Positions 31,033 to 40,278 are shown, counted from the first letter of the stretch. The stretch: 42,401 nt of DNA from Paenibacillus sp. SY21-1 (GCF_005222705.1 NZ_STGF01000041.1:1-42401), one strand, 5' to 3'. Notes: generated from the letters alone by a model not told the origin. Program-made: numbers and translations.

Positions 31033-33018
31033 TTAGGAGCGGCCGAACTGCCAGGTGCCCAGCTTGAACAGCGGAACCTCCCCTTTGCCTTTAAAAACAA
31101 GATACAAATGACGGATGCCGACTGCGCCCGATATATCCGTTTTCCATTCCTTCCAGACTTCGCCGTTTGCTGAAGGAGATAGGAGCAGTTGTCCAATTTT
31201 TTCTCCTTCCGGGTTGTCCAGCCGCAGCTCGATGATCCCGCCGTCTCCTCCCGCTGCCGTTACGGCAAAGGAAGCGGCGCCTTTGCCAAAATCGGCTCCG
31301 GAAACGGCCAACCAATCTCCATTGTGAATATCCGTCACAATAACGGAGGGATCTTCCACTTCCGAAGCAGCTTCATTCAGCTCGGTGGCAATTCCTGCGC
31401 TCCATCCAATCGTCGCCGCATCGTTCCGTACATACGGGTCAAGCGGACGCACTTGAGCCACGCCCTCGAAATTCGCCTTAATTTCCCCGATTTCCCCATT
31501 ATCTTCAAATACGACCTGATTTAGATGGGTCGAGCGGTAGCCTTTCGGCTGCCCCATTGCCTTGGAAAGCGTTTGGGCATGGTACGCAATATACCATGCA
31601 TCTTCAAAGTGGAAAATGGCATGATGATTGTTGCCTCCTACCCCGAAGAAGTGGCCCGGATTTTTCAGAATCGTCCCCTTGTAGCTCCATGGGCCCATCG
31701 GACTGTCGCTCACCATATAGGCGATTTCTCCTGCAGGCGGGCTATCCTCCGTCCGAACCTCCTGAATAAAGTTTGTACAGTAGGTATAATAATACAACCC
31801 GTTCACTTTGTTGATGCCAGAATCCTCAAACATAAAGGGAGCCGGTATAACGGCAGCTTCGCCCACAACGCTGGTCATATCCTCCCCAAGCTCCATGACG
31901 CGCGCCGTATTCGGCATCGCCGCCTGTCCCTCCGGAATGCCGCCGCCGAAGTAAATATAGGCCTTCCCGTCATCATCCACCAGCACGGCAGGATCGAACA
32001 GCCAGGTTACACCGTTGACGCCCGGCGTTTCCCTTGTAATGAGCGGCTTGCCGATGGGATCTCTCCAGGGACCGATTGGACTGTCGCCGACCAATACCCC
32101 GATGTGGCTGGCATTGTTGGCGAAGTACAGGAAGAATTGATCTTTCCCGTCTATGACTTTATGGGCGGCGGCTGGCGCCCACGATTGCGTTGCCCACTTG
32201 GCTGCGCCTTCCCGTCCCGCCACATGAATGTACCCATGATCGGTCCAGTTGACCAGATCGCTGGAGGAAATGACCGACAGCCTGTTGATAGAGCCGTAGG
32301 AATTGTCCTTCACGTTGCCATCCGCATCATATTCGAACACATCATAGGTATTGTACAAATATACCCTTCCATCAAACACAAGCGTGTAAGGATCTGCTCC
32401 AAACTTATGGGCGACTACCGGATTTCCGTTAGGCGGCAGCTTGCCGATAGCGGCAGCCGGCGGAGTATAGGCAACAGCAGCCGTTGCCCCGCTGACATCG
32501 TATGCCTGATTTCCCCCTCCGGGAATTATCGCTTCCAGCTTGTTCACTTTAAACTCTTCGCTCATCTTGCCCCTCAACTCCCGTTTGCTTTTTAGAATCA
32601 GCGTTATTAACACGTTGTCCTCTGCTTTGTGGCTGAAGGAAACAGCGGAACCGTCTGCATTGCGGATCGCAATCCGTACGCCCCCGTCCTCCGGACTGAA
32701 GCTCACGTCATCCGCCCCCAGATTGGCCGGGTTTGGTACAACGGTTTCGGCTTCAAAATGATCCGGCAGCCTCACAAATGCTTCCAAGCCGACCGCTTTC
32801 CACTTCGGGGGCAGCGGGTCCGCCAGCAATCGCAGCTCAATCACGCTTCCCGCCTTTTTCTGCATGTCTCCCTCCGCCTCCAAATAAGCGGTTGGAAGAA
32901 GCTCAGTCGGCTCTTCAGCCTTAGGCTCCGTATACGTCTTGTAAAGGATAAACGCCACAACCGACAAGCACATCGCCACTGTCGCAGCCAGCAGGATCGC
33001 TTTTTTTCCATTCAGCAA
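31033..33018 (-). CDS. GH43 arabinoxylan-active enzyme, membrane-anchored, with CBM6-like tail
   Basis: 661 residues. An N-terminal membrane segment (~7-26, no lipobox), a beta-sandwich (~45-165) that looks cohesin-like, a GH43 propeller (~195-510) with Asp209 (FGADPY), Asp342 (LFDPAVLVDDDG) and Glu398 (FMFEDSG), and a C-terminal CBM6-like module (~520-661). Order and motifs resemble XynD-type arabinoxylan arabinofuranohydrolases. The enzyme should act outside the cell, stripping arabinose from xylan. The start is TTG at 33018, nine bases after a GGGGGG ribosome site. Single-gene unit under its own promoter with the GRCRGGY sites and ended by a terminator. The N-terminal domain assignment is tentative. 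Confidence 0.87.
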   Translation of the reverse strand: MLNGKKAILLAATVAMCLSVVAFILYKTYTEPKAEEPTELLPTAYLEAEGDMQKKAGSVIELRLLADPLPPKWKAVGLEAFVRLPDHFEAETVVPNPANLGADDVSFSPEDGGVRIAIRNADGSAVSFSHKAEDNVLITLILKSKRELRGKMSEEFKVNKLEAIIPGGGNQAYDVSGATAAVAYTPPAAAIGKLPPNGNPVVAHKFGADPYTLVFDGRVYLYNTYDVFEYDADGNVKDNSYGSINRLSVISSSDLVNWTDHGYIHVAGREGAAKWATQSWAPAAAHKVIDGKDQFFLYFANNASHIGVLVGDSPIGPWRDPIGKPLITRETPGVNGVTWLFDPAVLVDDDGKAYIYFGGGIPEGQAAMPNTARVMELGEDMTSVVGEAAVIPAPFMFEDSGINKVNGLYYYTYCTNFIQEVRTEDSPPAGEIAYMVSDSPMGPWSYKGTILKNPGHFFGVGGNNHHAIFHFEDAWYIAYHAQTLSKAMGQPKGYRSTHLNQVVFEDNGEIGEIKANFEGVAQVRPLDPYVRNDAATIGWSAGIATELNEAASEVEDPSVIVTDIHNGDWLAVSGADFGKGAASFAVTAAGGDGGIIELRLDNPEGEKIGQLLLSPSANGEVWKEWKTDISGAVGIRHLYLVFKGKGEVPLFKLGTWQFGRS

Positions 33019-33087
33019 GCGAAACGGCCCCCCTTGCCCATTTCCTCTCGAAGCCTCTCCCGCCCGGCGGAATACAGCTGGGAAGCT

Positions 33088-33103
33088 TACACTAAAAAGT
33101 GTA
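33088..33103. repeat. Dyad TACACT-N4-AGTGTA on the GH43 -10
   Basis: A perfect 6-bp inverted repeat begins with the -10 hexamer and extends to the probable transcription start. It could be a repressor site or a short 5' hairpin in the mRNA. Confidence 0.4.
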
Positions 33104-33155
33104 CGGCCTCGCTGATCGGGTCACAACCTGCCGATTCACGTTTTTCTTACCTGTC
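33098..33155 (-). promoter_or_regulatory. GH43-CBM6 promoter with two-site operator
   Basis: TTGTGA (33126-33121), 17-bp spacer, TACACT (33103-33098), all on the minus strand. GGCAGGT (33132-33126) starts 29 bp before the -10 and GACAGGT (33155-33149) lies 23 bp further upstream. The -10 hexamer, spacer length and proximal motif match the importer promoter. Confidence 0.65.
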
Positions 33156-33238
33156 AAAGTCTATATAGGGGGAGCAAAATGGGCTTCAACGGTTTGCTGC
33201 CGCGCGAATAGTTGTTCCGACCGCTGTTGTCTCCACGT

Positions 33239-34870
33239 TCAGCCGTATTCAACAAGGCTGTCCCGGTACTCTTGGGGCGTCAAGCCGGTTGCCTTTTTGA
33301 AAAAACGGGTGAAGGAATGGGCAGCGTCGTACCCCACTAGAAAGGCGACCTCCCTGATTTTAAGATCCGCATCCTTCAGCAGCTTTTTGGAGCGCCTGAT
33401 TCTGCATTTGTCTATATATTCCGATAGATTGATACCCCGCTCTTGCTTGAACAAACGCGATAAATAAGATGGATTGAAATAATGAACCTCCGCAAGATGA
33501 ACAAGAGAGACATCCTCTCCTATATGATCCTCGATATATTGGCAAAGCCGGTCAATCACATGACTCGTTTTATCCCGTTCATCCATGCGTTTAAACCGGA
33601 ACAGCTCCTCCGCCGTCAGCTCCAGAAAGCGGAACGCTTCCTTCATGGAAGCATGGCCGTCCAGACGCAGCAGCTTCTCGCGCTCTCCCATCCGCGCCTG
33701 CGGATCAATTCGCTTCATGCCGGAGAGCAGGACGAGAGCAACGGAATAATAGGCTTGGGCTGCCATTTCCACATTGCCGTTGCCATTTAGTACAGCGTGC
33801 TGCAGATGCTTGAGCTCCTGCAAAAAATCCGCTTCACGTCCAGCCTCCAGATGCGCCTCCATACTTCCGGCTCTGACCGCGGCGGCTGCCTCTCCTTTTT
33901 CGCCATAAGTCTCAGTCGGCTCTGTGCGATCCTTCAGAATCATAGAGATGCCATCGCCGACTTTTAATTGCTGCAGCTGTCTCAAACGGTCATATTGCGG
34001 CGTTATCGCCTTCCACTCGCAGGCAAAGCCGCTGAAGGTAAATGCGACGGAAAACCCGAGCGACGACATGCAAGCATCGTGAATCAGCTCCAGCGTGCCT
34101 TCCAGGTACAGCGGCAGATTTTTCTCCTGATCATGCTCTTGGGGCAGTGGCTGGAGCAGCCACACCATGTCCCCATAGAGGTCCAGCATGCCAGCGCTTC
34201 TGATTTGATCCCCCATGTACGAGCTCCAGATCAACTGAACAGCCTTGGCTGCTTCTCTTTTTTGGCCATAGGATTTACCTGAATTCGGGGAAATGCGCCC
34301 AAGCGCCAGCATGACTGGCTGCTCCAGGTTCAGCGGGATATCCAGCTTGCGCAGCTCGTCCGCTAATGGTTCGCCTTGGCTCTCGATTAAGGAGCTGTCC
34401 GCAACAAGCTCACGCAATAATTCCCATTGCTCCAAATAAACGAGCGTCTCGCTTTGCTCACGCAATTTTTGCAGCGTTTCCCCCATTCGGCCATCCCATT
34501 CCAGTTCTTGAATAACCTCCTGCACCGTTGCCATAACCTTGTCGAAGCCTTCGGTTTTTAGCAGATAACGCGCACGGGGAATTTGAATCGCCTGGTAGGC
34601 ATAATCGAACTCGCTGTATCCCGTCAAAAAAACAAATCGGCATCTGGGCCACAGCTTCCGGATATGCTCGCTTAATTCCAACCCGCTCATGCCAGGCATG
34701 CGGATATCGGTTAGCACAATATCAATGCGCGTACGCGACATCCAGCCGAGCGCCTCCTGTCCGGAGTAGGCACGGCAGACATCAAGCTGATCGGGCATCC
34801 ACTTGTAAAATACTTCATACAGCCCGTCGGTAATAATCTCCTCGTCGTCCACAATCAACAATCTATACAT
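33239..34870 (-). CDS. YesN-type response regulator (receiver plus AraC DNA-binding domain)
   Basis: 543 residues: an intact receiver domain (~1-125) with Asp8-Asp9, phosphoacceptor Asp55 (LTDIRMPGMSG) and Lys105, a long middle region (~130-430), and a C-terminal AraC-type double helix-turn-helix (~440-540, LVHLAEVHYFNPSYLSRLFK and IREVAFLVGYDAAHSFTRFFK). The start ATG overlaps the end of the YesM gene by eight bases, so kinase and regulator are made together. Expected to activate nearby glycan genes on sensing a xylan-derived signal. It is the best candidate, with the AraC-type protein at 23753, for binding the GRCRGGY repeats. Confidence 0.93.
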   Translation of the reverse strand: MYRLLIVDDEEIITDGLYEVFYKWMPDQLDVCRAYSGQEALGWMSRTRIDIVLTDIRMPGMSGLELSEHIRKLWPRCRFVFLTGYSEFDYAYQAIQIPRARYLLKTEGFDKVMATVQEVIQELEWDGRMGETLQKLREQSETLVYLEQWELLRELVADSSLIESQGEPLADELRKLDIPLNLEQPVMLALGRISPNSGKSYGQKREAAKAVQLIWSSYMGDQIRSAGMLDLYGDMVWLLQPLPQEHDQEKNLPLYLEGTLELIHDACMSSLGFSVAFTFSGFACEWKAITPQYDRLRQLQQLKVGDGISMILKDRTEPTETYGEKGEAAAAVRAGSMEAHLEAGREADFLQELKHLQHAVLNGNGNVEMAAQAYYSVALVLLSGMKRIDPQARMGEREKLLRLDGHASMKEAFRFLELTAEELFRFKRMDERDKTSHVIDRLCQYIEDHIGEDVSLVHLAEVHYFNPSYLSRLFKQERGINLSEYIDKCRIRRSKKLLKDADLKIREVAFLVGYDAAHSFTRFFKKATGLTPQEYRDSLVEYG

Positions 34871-36605
34871 GTCCGTTCTCCCTCGTCAATCGGATTACAA
34901 TCACGACCTTTAAACCGTTTAAGGGACTTCTGGACAAAAAAAGTCCGCTTCCTTTACCGTACGTCAGCGTAATTCTCCGATGAATGTTAATCATGCCCGT
35001 CATCTCGTGGCTCTGGTCGGTGTCCTCCAGCCTGTTGCCGAGTGCCGCGATTTCATCATCGCTGATGCCTGCGCCGTTGTCTTCCACCGAAATGCGAATT
35101 TCGTCGGGTGAGGAATCAAACGACACCCGCAGCAGGCCCTCGCCTGATAATTTCTCCAAACTATGCTCATAGGCGTTTTCAATGATAGGCTGAATAATAA
35201 GCCGAGGCACTTTGATGAGCTCCAGCTCGACCGGCAGCTCTTGAAATTCAACGGTAATGCGCCGCGAGAAGCGAAGCTTCTGGATTTCGGTGTACATGCG
35301 GGAGTGTCTGACTTCTTCGGCCAGCTTGACATTATCCTCGCCGTTGCGCGTGATGAAGCGGAAATATTCGCCGAGCATGTTGGTAAACATTTCGATTCTT
35401 TCGTTATCCCCCGTTTTCGCCAGCGAATTCAGAATAAAAAAGCTGTTGTAAAGAAAATGCGGGTTAATCTGCGATTGCAGCTGCTTCAATTCCGCTTTTT
35501 GCATCATCAATTTTTGTTTGAAATCCTGATCAATGAGCGTTTGCAGTCTTTTGAGCATATGATTGAAGCGGTCATACAAGTAGCCAAACTCATCGTTTTT
35601 CCTATGCTCAATTTGCATATCGAAGGTGCCTCCCTCCATTTTGCGGAAGCTTTGCACAAGAATAAGGAGCGGCTTATGGACAAATTTATACGTTGAATAG
35701 CCATAAATAAGCTGGGCCAGCAGAGTCATCAGCGCGAACAGCCACGCCCAGGCATAGAACTTGCTGAGCGGCCTTTTGACTGCGTCGGTGGGCAAATAGG
35801 TCACAATGGAAAGCCTTAGCTCGTCGGAGTAGGCCTGATCAATCAGGTAGCTGGCGCCGTCCACCTCCAGGGAGGACGCTTCGCTCATACGCCCGTTTTC
35901 CATGTAACCCTGCATAATGCGAGCCGTTTCTTCCCTTCCAGCAAGCGCAAACTCGGACAGCTCCGAAATCAGGAATGATCCGCTCTCGGGATACAACCCA
36001 AGCTGATTCAGGGATTCCTTCAACATCTCCTCGTCCAGCTCAATCGCAACGGCAAACAACGGCTCTTGCCCTTTTTTGGCCCCTTGCTTGAAAGCCGCCA
36101 GATGAAAGGAATTCCCGATCCGGAACGGACGGCTGTTGGGACGTGCGCTGACCCGGCTGATATCCTCGTAACGCTCCACCTCAAAGGGATTGATCCCCGT
36201 CATTGCCGTAATCGTTTTGTCAATGGAACGCACATGTACATCTACATCTTTAATATAGGCGCTGCTGTTTTTAATAGATACAAGCCGGGGCAATACGTCG
36301 TTAAGGCTGGCTTTCCGGTCCACACTGCTCATCTGCTCCCACATCAGGGCCATTTTGTTTAAATCGCCGTCCTGCAGCAGATCGTATTGCTGAATTTCCA
36401 TCCACTCGATTTCCCGGTTCAAGTCATCCAAATAAGCGGTGAGCTGCGCCTTCATGTTTCTGGATATTTCATTGCTCGCATTTTGATAGCTCCAGTTGTA
36501 GAGATAGATGCCAAGCAGAATAATAGGCAGAATGATAAAAAAATAAGTTGTCAGCAGTCTGACAAAAATCGTATTTCGCATTGCTTTTGCCGGAATTTTG
36601 AACAC
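34863..36605 (-). CDS. YesM-type sensor histidine kinase
   Basis: 580 residues: transmembrane helix (~15-37), extracytoplasmic sensor region (~40-280), second transmembrane helix (~285-303), HAMP linker (~305-355), LytS/YesM-type kinase region with His383 in SQINPHFLYNS, and ATPase domain with N-box IIENAYEHS (~474) and DNGAGIS. The GTG at 36605 is preferred because GGAGG lies seven bases before it; the longer frame from 36635 runs through the ribosome site. It overlaps the YesN gene and follows a binding-protein gene by 46 bp, which suggests the binding protein presents the ligand to this kinase. Confidence 0.92.
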   Translation of the reverse strand: MFKIPAKAMRNTIFVRLLTTYFFIILPIILLGIYLYNWSYQNASNEISRNMKAQLTAYLDDLNREIEWMEIQQYDLLQDGDLNKMALMWEQMSSVDRKASLNDVLPRLVSIKNSSAYIKDVDVHVRSIDKTITAMTGINPFEVERYEDISRVSARPNSRPFRIGNSFHLAAFKQGAKKGQEPLFAVAIELDEEMLKESLNQLGLYPESGSFLISELSEFALAGREETARIMQGYMENGRMSEASSLEVDGASYLIDQAYSDELRLSIVTYLPTDAVKRPLSKFYAWAWLFALMTLLAQLIYGYSTYKFVHKPLLILVQSFRKMEGGTFDMQIEHRKNDEFGYLYDRFNHMLKRLQTLIDQDFKQKLMMQKAELKQLQSQINPHFLYNSFFILNSLAKTGDNERIEMFTNMLGEYFRFITRNGEDNVKLAEEVRHSRMYTEIQKLRFSRRITVEFQELPVELELIKVPRLIIQPIIENAYEHSLEKLSGEGLLRVSFDSSPDEIRISVEDNGAGISDDEIAALGNRLEDTDQSHEMTGMINIHRRITLTYGKGSGLFLSRSPLNGLKVVIVIRLTRENGHV

Positions 36606-36651
36606 TTGTATGCCTCCAATGCCGCTAAGTTGCAAATGAAAAGATAATTAC

Positions 36652-38340
36652 TTATTGGAGGTCTTGTCCTCTTTCCTCATACCACTGGTTAACCTCGGCC
36701 GTTATTTGCGCGCCTCCCAGTACCGTCCACTCCTCCACGAAGCGGTCGAATTCCTCCAGCGGGTTCCCCAGAATGATATTGATATAAACATCATGGCGCA
36801 GATTGTCCAGAATGGTTTGTTTTTCGATCATAGCTTCGGTAGGCGCTCCTACAAAAGCATCAAACAGAAGCTGATTATTTCTTTCGTATCCGTCCAACAC
36901 GCTCATCGCACCGGTCGCGCCGTATATTTTCTCCCAACCCCAGCCAGATTCACTGTCCTCCATTCCCGCTGCGTACAAGTCCATTTTTTTCTGAATAAAC
37001 CGAGCTTCGTCCTGCAGCAGCGCTTCCCTCCCGCTTTCATACGCCTCCTTGATTTGCCGGTAAGCCTCCAGATTTTTTTGTGCGGGAAACGGCGTGACGG
37101 GCGAAAGACCCCATACAGGAGATGAGGTATTGTAATAAACCTCGTATTCCGCTGTTTTCCCCCAATTTTTCTCCAAATACAAATTAAACAGCTTGATAAC
37201 AGCCTCGGGATGGGCGTAATCCCTTCTCACCGCATAGAACTGGTTGGTGTTGAATTTCAACGGTACATAAACAGGCTGCTCCGTTGCAGATACAATGGGA
37301 TAAGCCTGCCATTCCGAGCCCGGTTCTTCGCCCCGGCTTAATTGCGCCACAAAAGAACCCCATTGCTCCCCGAACATCATGCCTATTTTTCCTTCCGCAA
37401 TCTGCTGCTTCACTTTCCCTCCGGATTTAATCGCAAATTCGCTGTCGAGTTGCCCGTCTCTATACATTCCCTGCAAGACTTCCAGCCCCTTCTTGACTTC
37501 GGGCTGGATGCCTCCGTAGACCAGCTTGCCTCCTTCATCCTTGAGCCAGATGGAGGGATAGGCCCCGTAACCCGCCATTAAGCCTCCCAAACCCATAACA
37601 GGGTCGAACAGATATTGGGTCGCAGCCATGCCATACGTATCCTTGATTCCGTTTCTGTCAGGGTCGTTTTCTGTAAACGCTTTCGATATCATTAACACAT
37701 CCTGCATCGTTTTAGGGGGCGCAAGCTGTAGCTCCTCCAGCCAATCAGTTCGAATCCAAAGAAAAAGCGCTTTTTCGATGGATGCGCTCGTCTCCGGTAT
37801 ACCCATCAGCTTGCCGTTGATCGTGCCGGATTCCAGAGCGCCTAAGCCCTCCTGCGTTAAAATTTCTTTCGTAAACGGCGAGGCGTACCTCTTATAAGCG
37901 TCTGTCAATTCCTGAATCAACCCGGCATTGCTGAGCTGTCTCAGCTGTTGGGCATTAACCCTGACCATGTCGGGCAATCTGCCCGAAGCCAGTATAATGT
38001 CCAGCTTTTTGTAATATTGCTCGCTTCTGGCCGTCCAATCGTATGTAAGCTCAATGCCAAGCACATCCTCGTACAATCGGCTCCACCGGTTGTCTTCCAG
38101 CGTTTCTCCTGGCAAATCGTCAATCAGCCCCTTGAGGCCGTCTCCGATCTCCCTTGCCATCGTCAGCCTGACCGGAGGATCGTATTTACTGAAGAATGCT
38201 TCGTCATAGCTGGCATCGGAACGGCTTACGGATTCCTGAGTTTCGTCGGGACTCGCATTCCGACTGCACGATACAAACATATTGCTCATGATCAAGGTGG
38301 ATAACAGCAATCTGACTATGCGCTTCCCGCTCATCTGCAA
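36652..38340 (-). CDS. Extracellular solute-binding lipoprotein linked to the YesM/YesN pair
   Basis: About 562 residues. N-terminal signal peptide with lipobox FVSC (Cys25), then a family-1 binding protein of the LplA size class, with the DPDRNGIKDTYGMA segment (~205) typical of this group and the APPKTMQDV hinge. I placed the start at TTG 38340, seven bases after AAGGGGG; an ATG two codons later is equally possible. The open frame continues to 38565 but covers promoter sequence. It heads an operon with YesM and YesN and has no permease beside it, so it may be a sensing co-receptor, a spare binding protein for the importer, or both. Confidence 0.87.
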   Translation of the reverse strand: MQMSGKRIVRLLLSTLIMSNMFVSCSRNASPDETQESVSRSDASYDEAFFSKYDPPVRLTMAREIGDGLKGLIDDLPGETLEDNRWSRLYEDVLGIELTYDWTARSEQYYKKLDIILASGRLPDMVRVNAQQLRQLSNAGLIQELTDAYKRYASPFTKEILTQEGLGALESGTINGKLMGIPETSASIEKALFLWIRTDWLEELQLAPPKTMQDVLMISKAFTENDPDRNGIKDTYGMAATQYLFDPVMGLGGLMAGYGAYPSIWLKDEGGKLVYGGIQPEVKKGLEVLQGMYRDGQLDSEFAIKSGGKVKQQIAEGKIGMMFGEQWGSFVAQLSRGEEPGSEWQAYPIVSATEQPVYVPLKFNTNQFYAVRRDYAHPEAVIKLFNLYLEKNWGKTAEYEVYYNTSSPVWGLSPVTPFPAQKNLEAYRQIKEAYESGREALLQDEARFIQKKMDLYAAGMEDSESGWGWEKIYGATGAMSVLDGYERNNQLLFDAFVGAPTEAMIEKQTILDNLRHDVYINIILGNPLEEFDRFVEEWTVLGGAQITAEVNQWYEERGQDLQ

Positions 38341-38374
38341 CCGACAGCCCCCTTCCATGATCATTAATTGTATA

Positions 38375-38402
38375 ATTATAACGAATATCAGACCGGACTC
38401 AA
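38375..38402 (-). promoter_or_regulatory. Promoter of the binding-protein/YesM/YesN operon
   Basis: TTGAGT (38402-38397), 16-bp spacer, TATAAT (38380-38375) on the minus strand, about 35 bp before the start codon. No GRCRGGY site lies at the 29-bp offset, so the sensor operon appears not to share the regulon's promoter design. Confidence 0.65.
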
Positions 38403-38512
38403 TCCACAATTTTTTACTTCGCATCCGTTTCTTGACCAATTTCGTTTCTTGGAAGCTCATGATGCTTAATAACGAAAATAATGCCCCCCACCGCAGAATA
38501 AACACAAACACA

Positions 38513-38560
38513 AAAAAGCGCAGACCGCGGGCTGCTTCACCCGATGAATCTGCGCTTTTT
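38513..38560. terminator. Bidirectional terminator after the GH30 gene
   Basis: AAAAAGCGCAGA and TCTGCGCTTTTT form a strong stem with T-runs on both strands. It lies just beyond the GH30 stop codon on the minus strand. Confidence 0.85.
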
Positions 38561-38604
38561 CTCAAAGATTCGGTATTAACGCAACCAGAGGGAACAAAAT
38601 GCGG

Positions 38605-40278
38605 CTAATTGGCCGTCACATTCACATTGTCGATGTTAGGGCCTTCCGTACCCGTTGTGACCACTCTCAGGGAATTGTTGCCGGCGTTCATCGGCACCTG
38701 GATCGTTTTTTCGCCCCAGGCAGACCAGCTTCCTGTAGCGGAAAAGGCCGCATTGCTAATAACCTTTACCCCGTTTACGTATACGTCCAGATTGCGTGTA
38801 CCGGATGCCAGCGCGTACCGGAATTTAATATTTTTTGTACCGGTCGTTGCGCAATAGATATTGTTCCATTGAATGGCGGCGTCAGTTGAAGCCTGGAAAT
38901 CCACATAGCCGTTGCCACTGTACCCGCTGTGCGTCGTTTCAACAGTTGCGCTCGTCAACGAAGTTCCTGTCTCCGCCTCATAAGTCGTTCCGCTGTTGCT
39001 GCCTCCACCGCTTAAGTCAGCTACAAAGGTTGTAACGCTTCGCGGAGGCAGCTGAGCGGTAAAAGCACCGTTCGAAATCTGGAGGGCAGCTCCCGCCGCC
39101 AAATTTCTTGTTGCGTCTGTAACCCATGAAGCAGCCGTGGAAGCGTTCCCGTTCTGAAGGACAAAATTTTGGCTTACTGCCGAATCGCTACGGTTTACCG
39201 CCACAATCACCGCTTTATTGTCACCCTTATAAGCAGAGGTAAATACATTGGTTTCCGGATTTTTTGTCGCATCCACTCGCACATAACCGGGACGTATAAA
39301 TTTCGAATAATGGGCCATAGAATACCCGCGCTTGCTGATCGTGCCGTCCTCCTTCATCGGTCCGTAAGATCTGCGGATGTACCACCACAGGTAAGCCTGA
39401 AATTCCGCATCTGCGAGATTGTGATGGATATGATAGGCGACGTCCAGCGCCTCAGGCCAAAGGTCGGCTGAGCTGCTGCTGTTGGGATAATACACCTCCG
39501 TCATCCATAGCTCCTTCCCTGCCCCTTTCTGCTTGAATAACGGGTAAGGGAAGTTGTTGAATTGCGTCCCATAGGTGTGGGCCCCCAAAATGTCCATATT
39601 GGCCAAAGCCTGGGGATCGTTCAGAATAGGATCAGACATATTTTTGAGATAGGAGAACGATTCCGGCGCCATTACCCGGGTTCCCTGAATGGAGCCTGCA
39701 TTTTCCTTCATGAAGCGAAGCATTTCTTGCGGCGTCCACCAAGTCCAGTCATGCGCATAATCAGGCTCGTTTTGTACGGAAATCGCATACAAATCGACAT
39801 TATTGTTTTTCATGTAAGTAACAAAATCGTTCAAATGCTGTGCGTACGCAGCATATTTATCATAACGGAGCCGCTTTGCATTGGTGTCCCCATTGCGATT
39901 GAAGGTTTCAATCATATCGTTTGGCGGGTTCCAGGGAGAAGCAAACACGATAGCGCCAAGCTGAAGCGCCCGCTGCGCAGTCGCCACTTCTCTATGCCAG
40001 TTGTTCGGATTAGGATCGACATAAATTCTCAAGATGGAGAAGCCCAGCTGATTTTGTCCGTTTCCAAAGGCCGTATCTCGCTGCGAAGCCGTTAAATCGC
40101 CAATCCAGGCAGGGTGGTTCATCCCACCGAAACCGCGAATAAGCTGTTTTTCAGACGACAGGTTGACGATGACATCGGTCGCCGCCGATGTTCGGGCAGG
40201 CGCAGGCACAATAAAGAGCGATAACGCAAGCAGGGAAGCCAGAATAACACTGATCGACCTTTTTAACCGTAAAATCAT
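38605..40278 (-). CDS. xynC: GH30 glucuronoarabinoxylan endo-xylanase with CBM6
   Basis: 557-residue secreted enzyme: signal peptide (~1-32, ending before ATDVIV), GH30 barrel plus side beta-domain (~35-415) with acid/base Glu171 (SVQNEPDY) and nucleophile Glu261 (WMTEVYY), a short Gly/Ser linker, and a C-terminal CBM6 (~430-557, starting YEAETGTSL). GH30 subfamily 8 enzymes cut glucuronoxylan beside methylglucuronic acid side chains, producing aldouronate-decorated oligosaccharides; length and motifs fit XynC. The ATG at 40278 follows AAGGAG. It is a single-gene unit with its own terminator. Its leader holds a strong Shine-Dalgarno-like box far from the start and a small hairpin. Confidence 0.95.
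   Translation of the reverse strand: MILRLKRSISVILASLLALSLFIVPAPARTSAATDVIVNLSSEKQLIRGFGGMNHPAWIGDLTASQRDTAFGNGQNQLGFSILRIYVDPNPNNWHREVATAQRALQLGAIVFASPWNPPNDMIETFNRNGDTNAKRLRYDKYAAYAQHLNDFVTYMKNNNVDLYAISVQNEPDYAHDWTWWTPQEMLRFMKENAGSIQGTRVMAPESFSYLKNMSDPILNDPQALANMDILGAHTYGTQFNNFPYPLFKQKGAGKELWMTEVYYPNSSSSADLWPEALDVAYHIHHNLADAEFQAYLWWYIRRSYGPMKEDGTISKRGYSMAHYSKFIRPGYVRVDATKNPETNVFTSAYKGDNKAVIVAVNRSDSAVSQNFVLQNGNASTAASWVTDATRNLAAGAALQISNGAFTAQLPPRSVTTFVADLSGGGSNSGTTYEAETGTSLTSATVETTHSGYSGNGYVDFQASTDAAIQWNNIYCATTGTKNIKFRYALASGTRNLDVYVNGVKVISNAAFSATGSWSAWGEKTIQVPMNAGNNSLRVVTTGTEGPNIDNVNVTAN

Noticed and set aside
38341..38565. N-terminal extension of the third binding protein
   Set aside because: It covers a good promoter (TTGAGT-16-TATAAT) and would bury the lipoprotein signal peptide in the middle of the protein.
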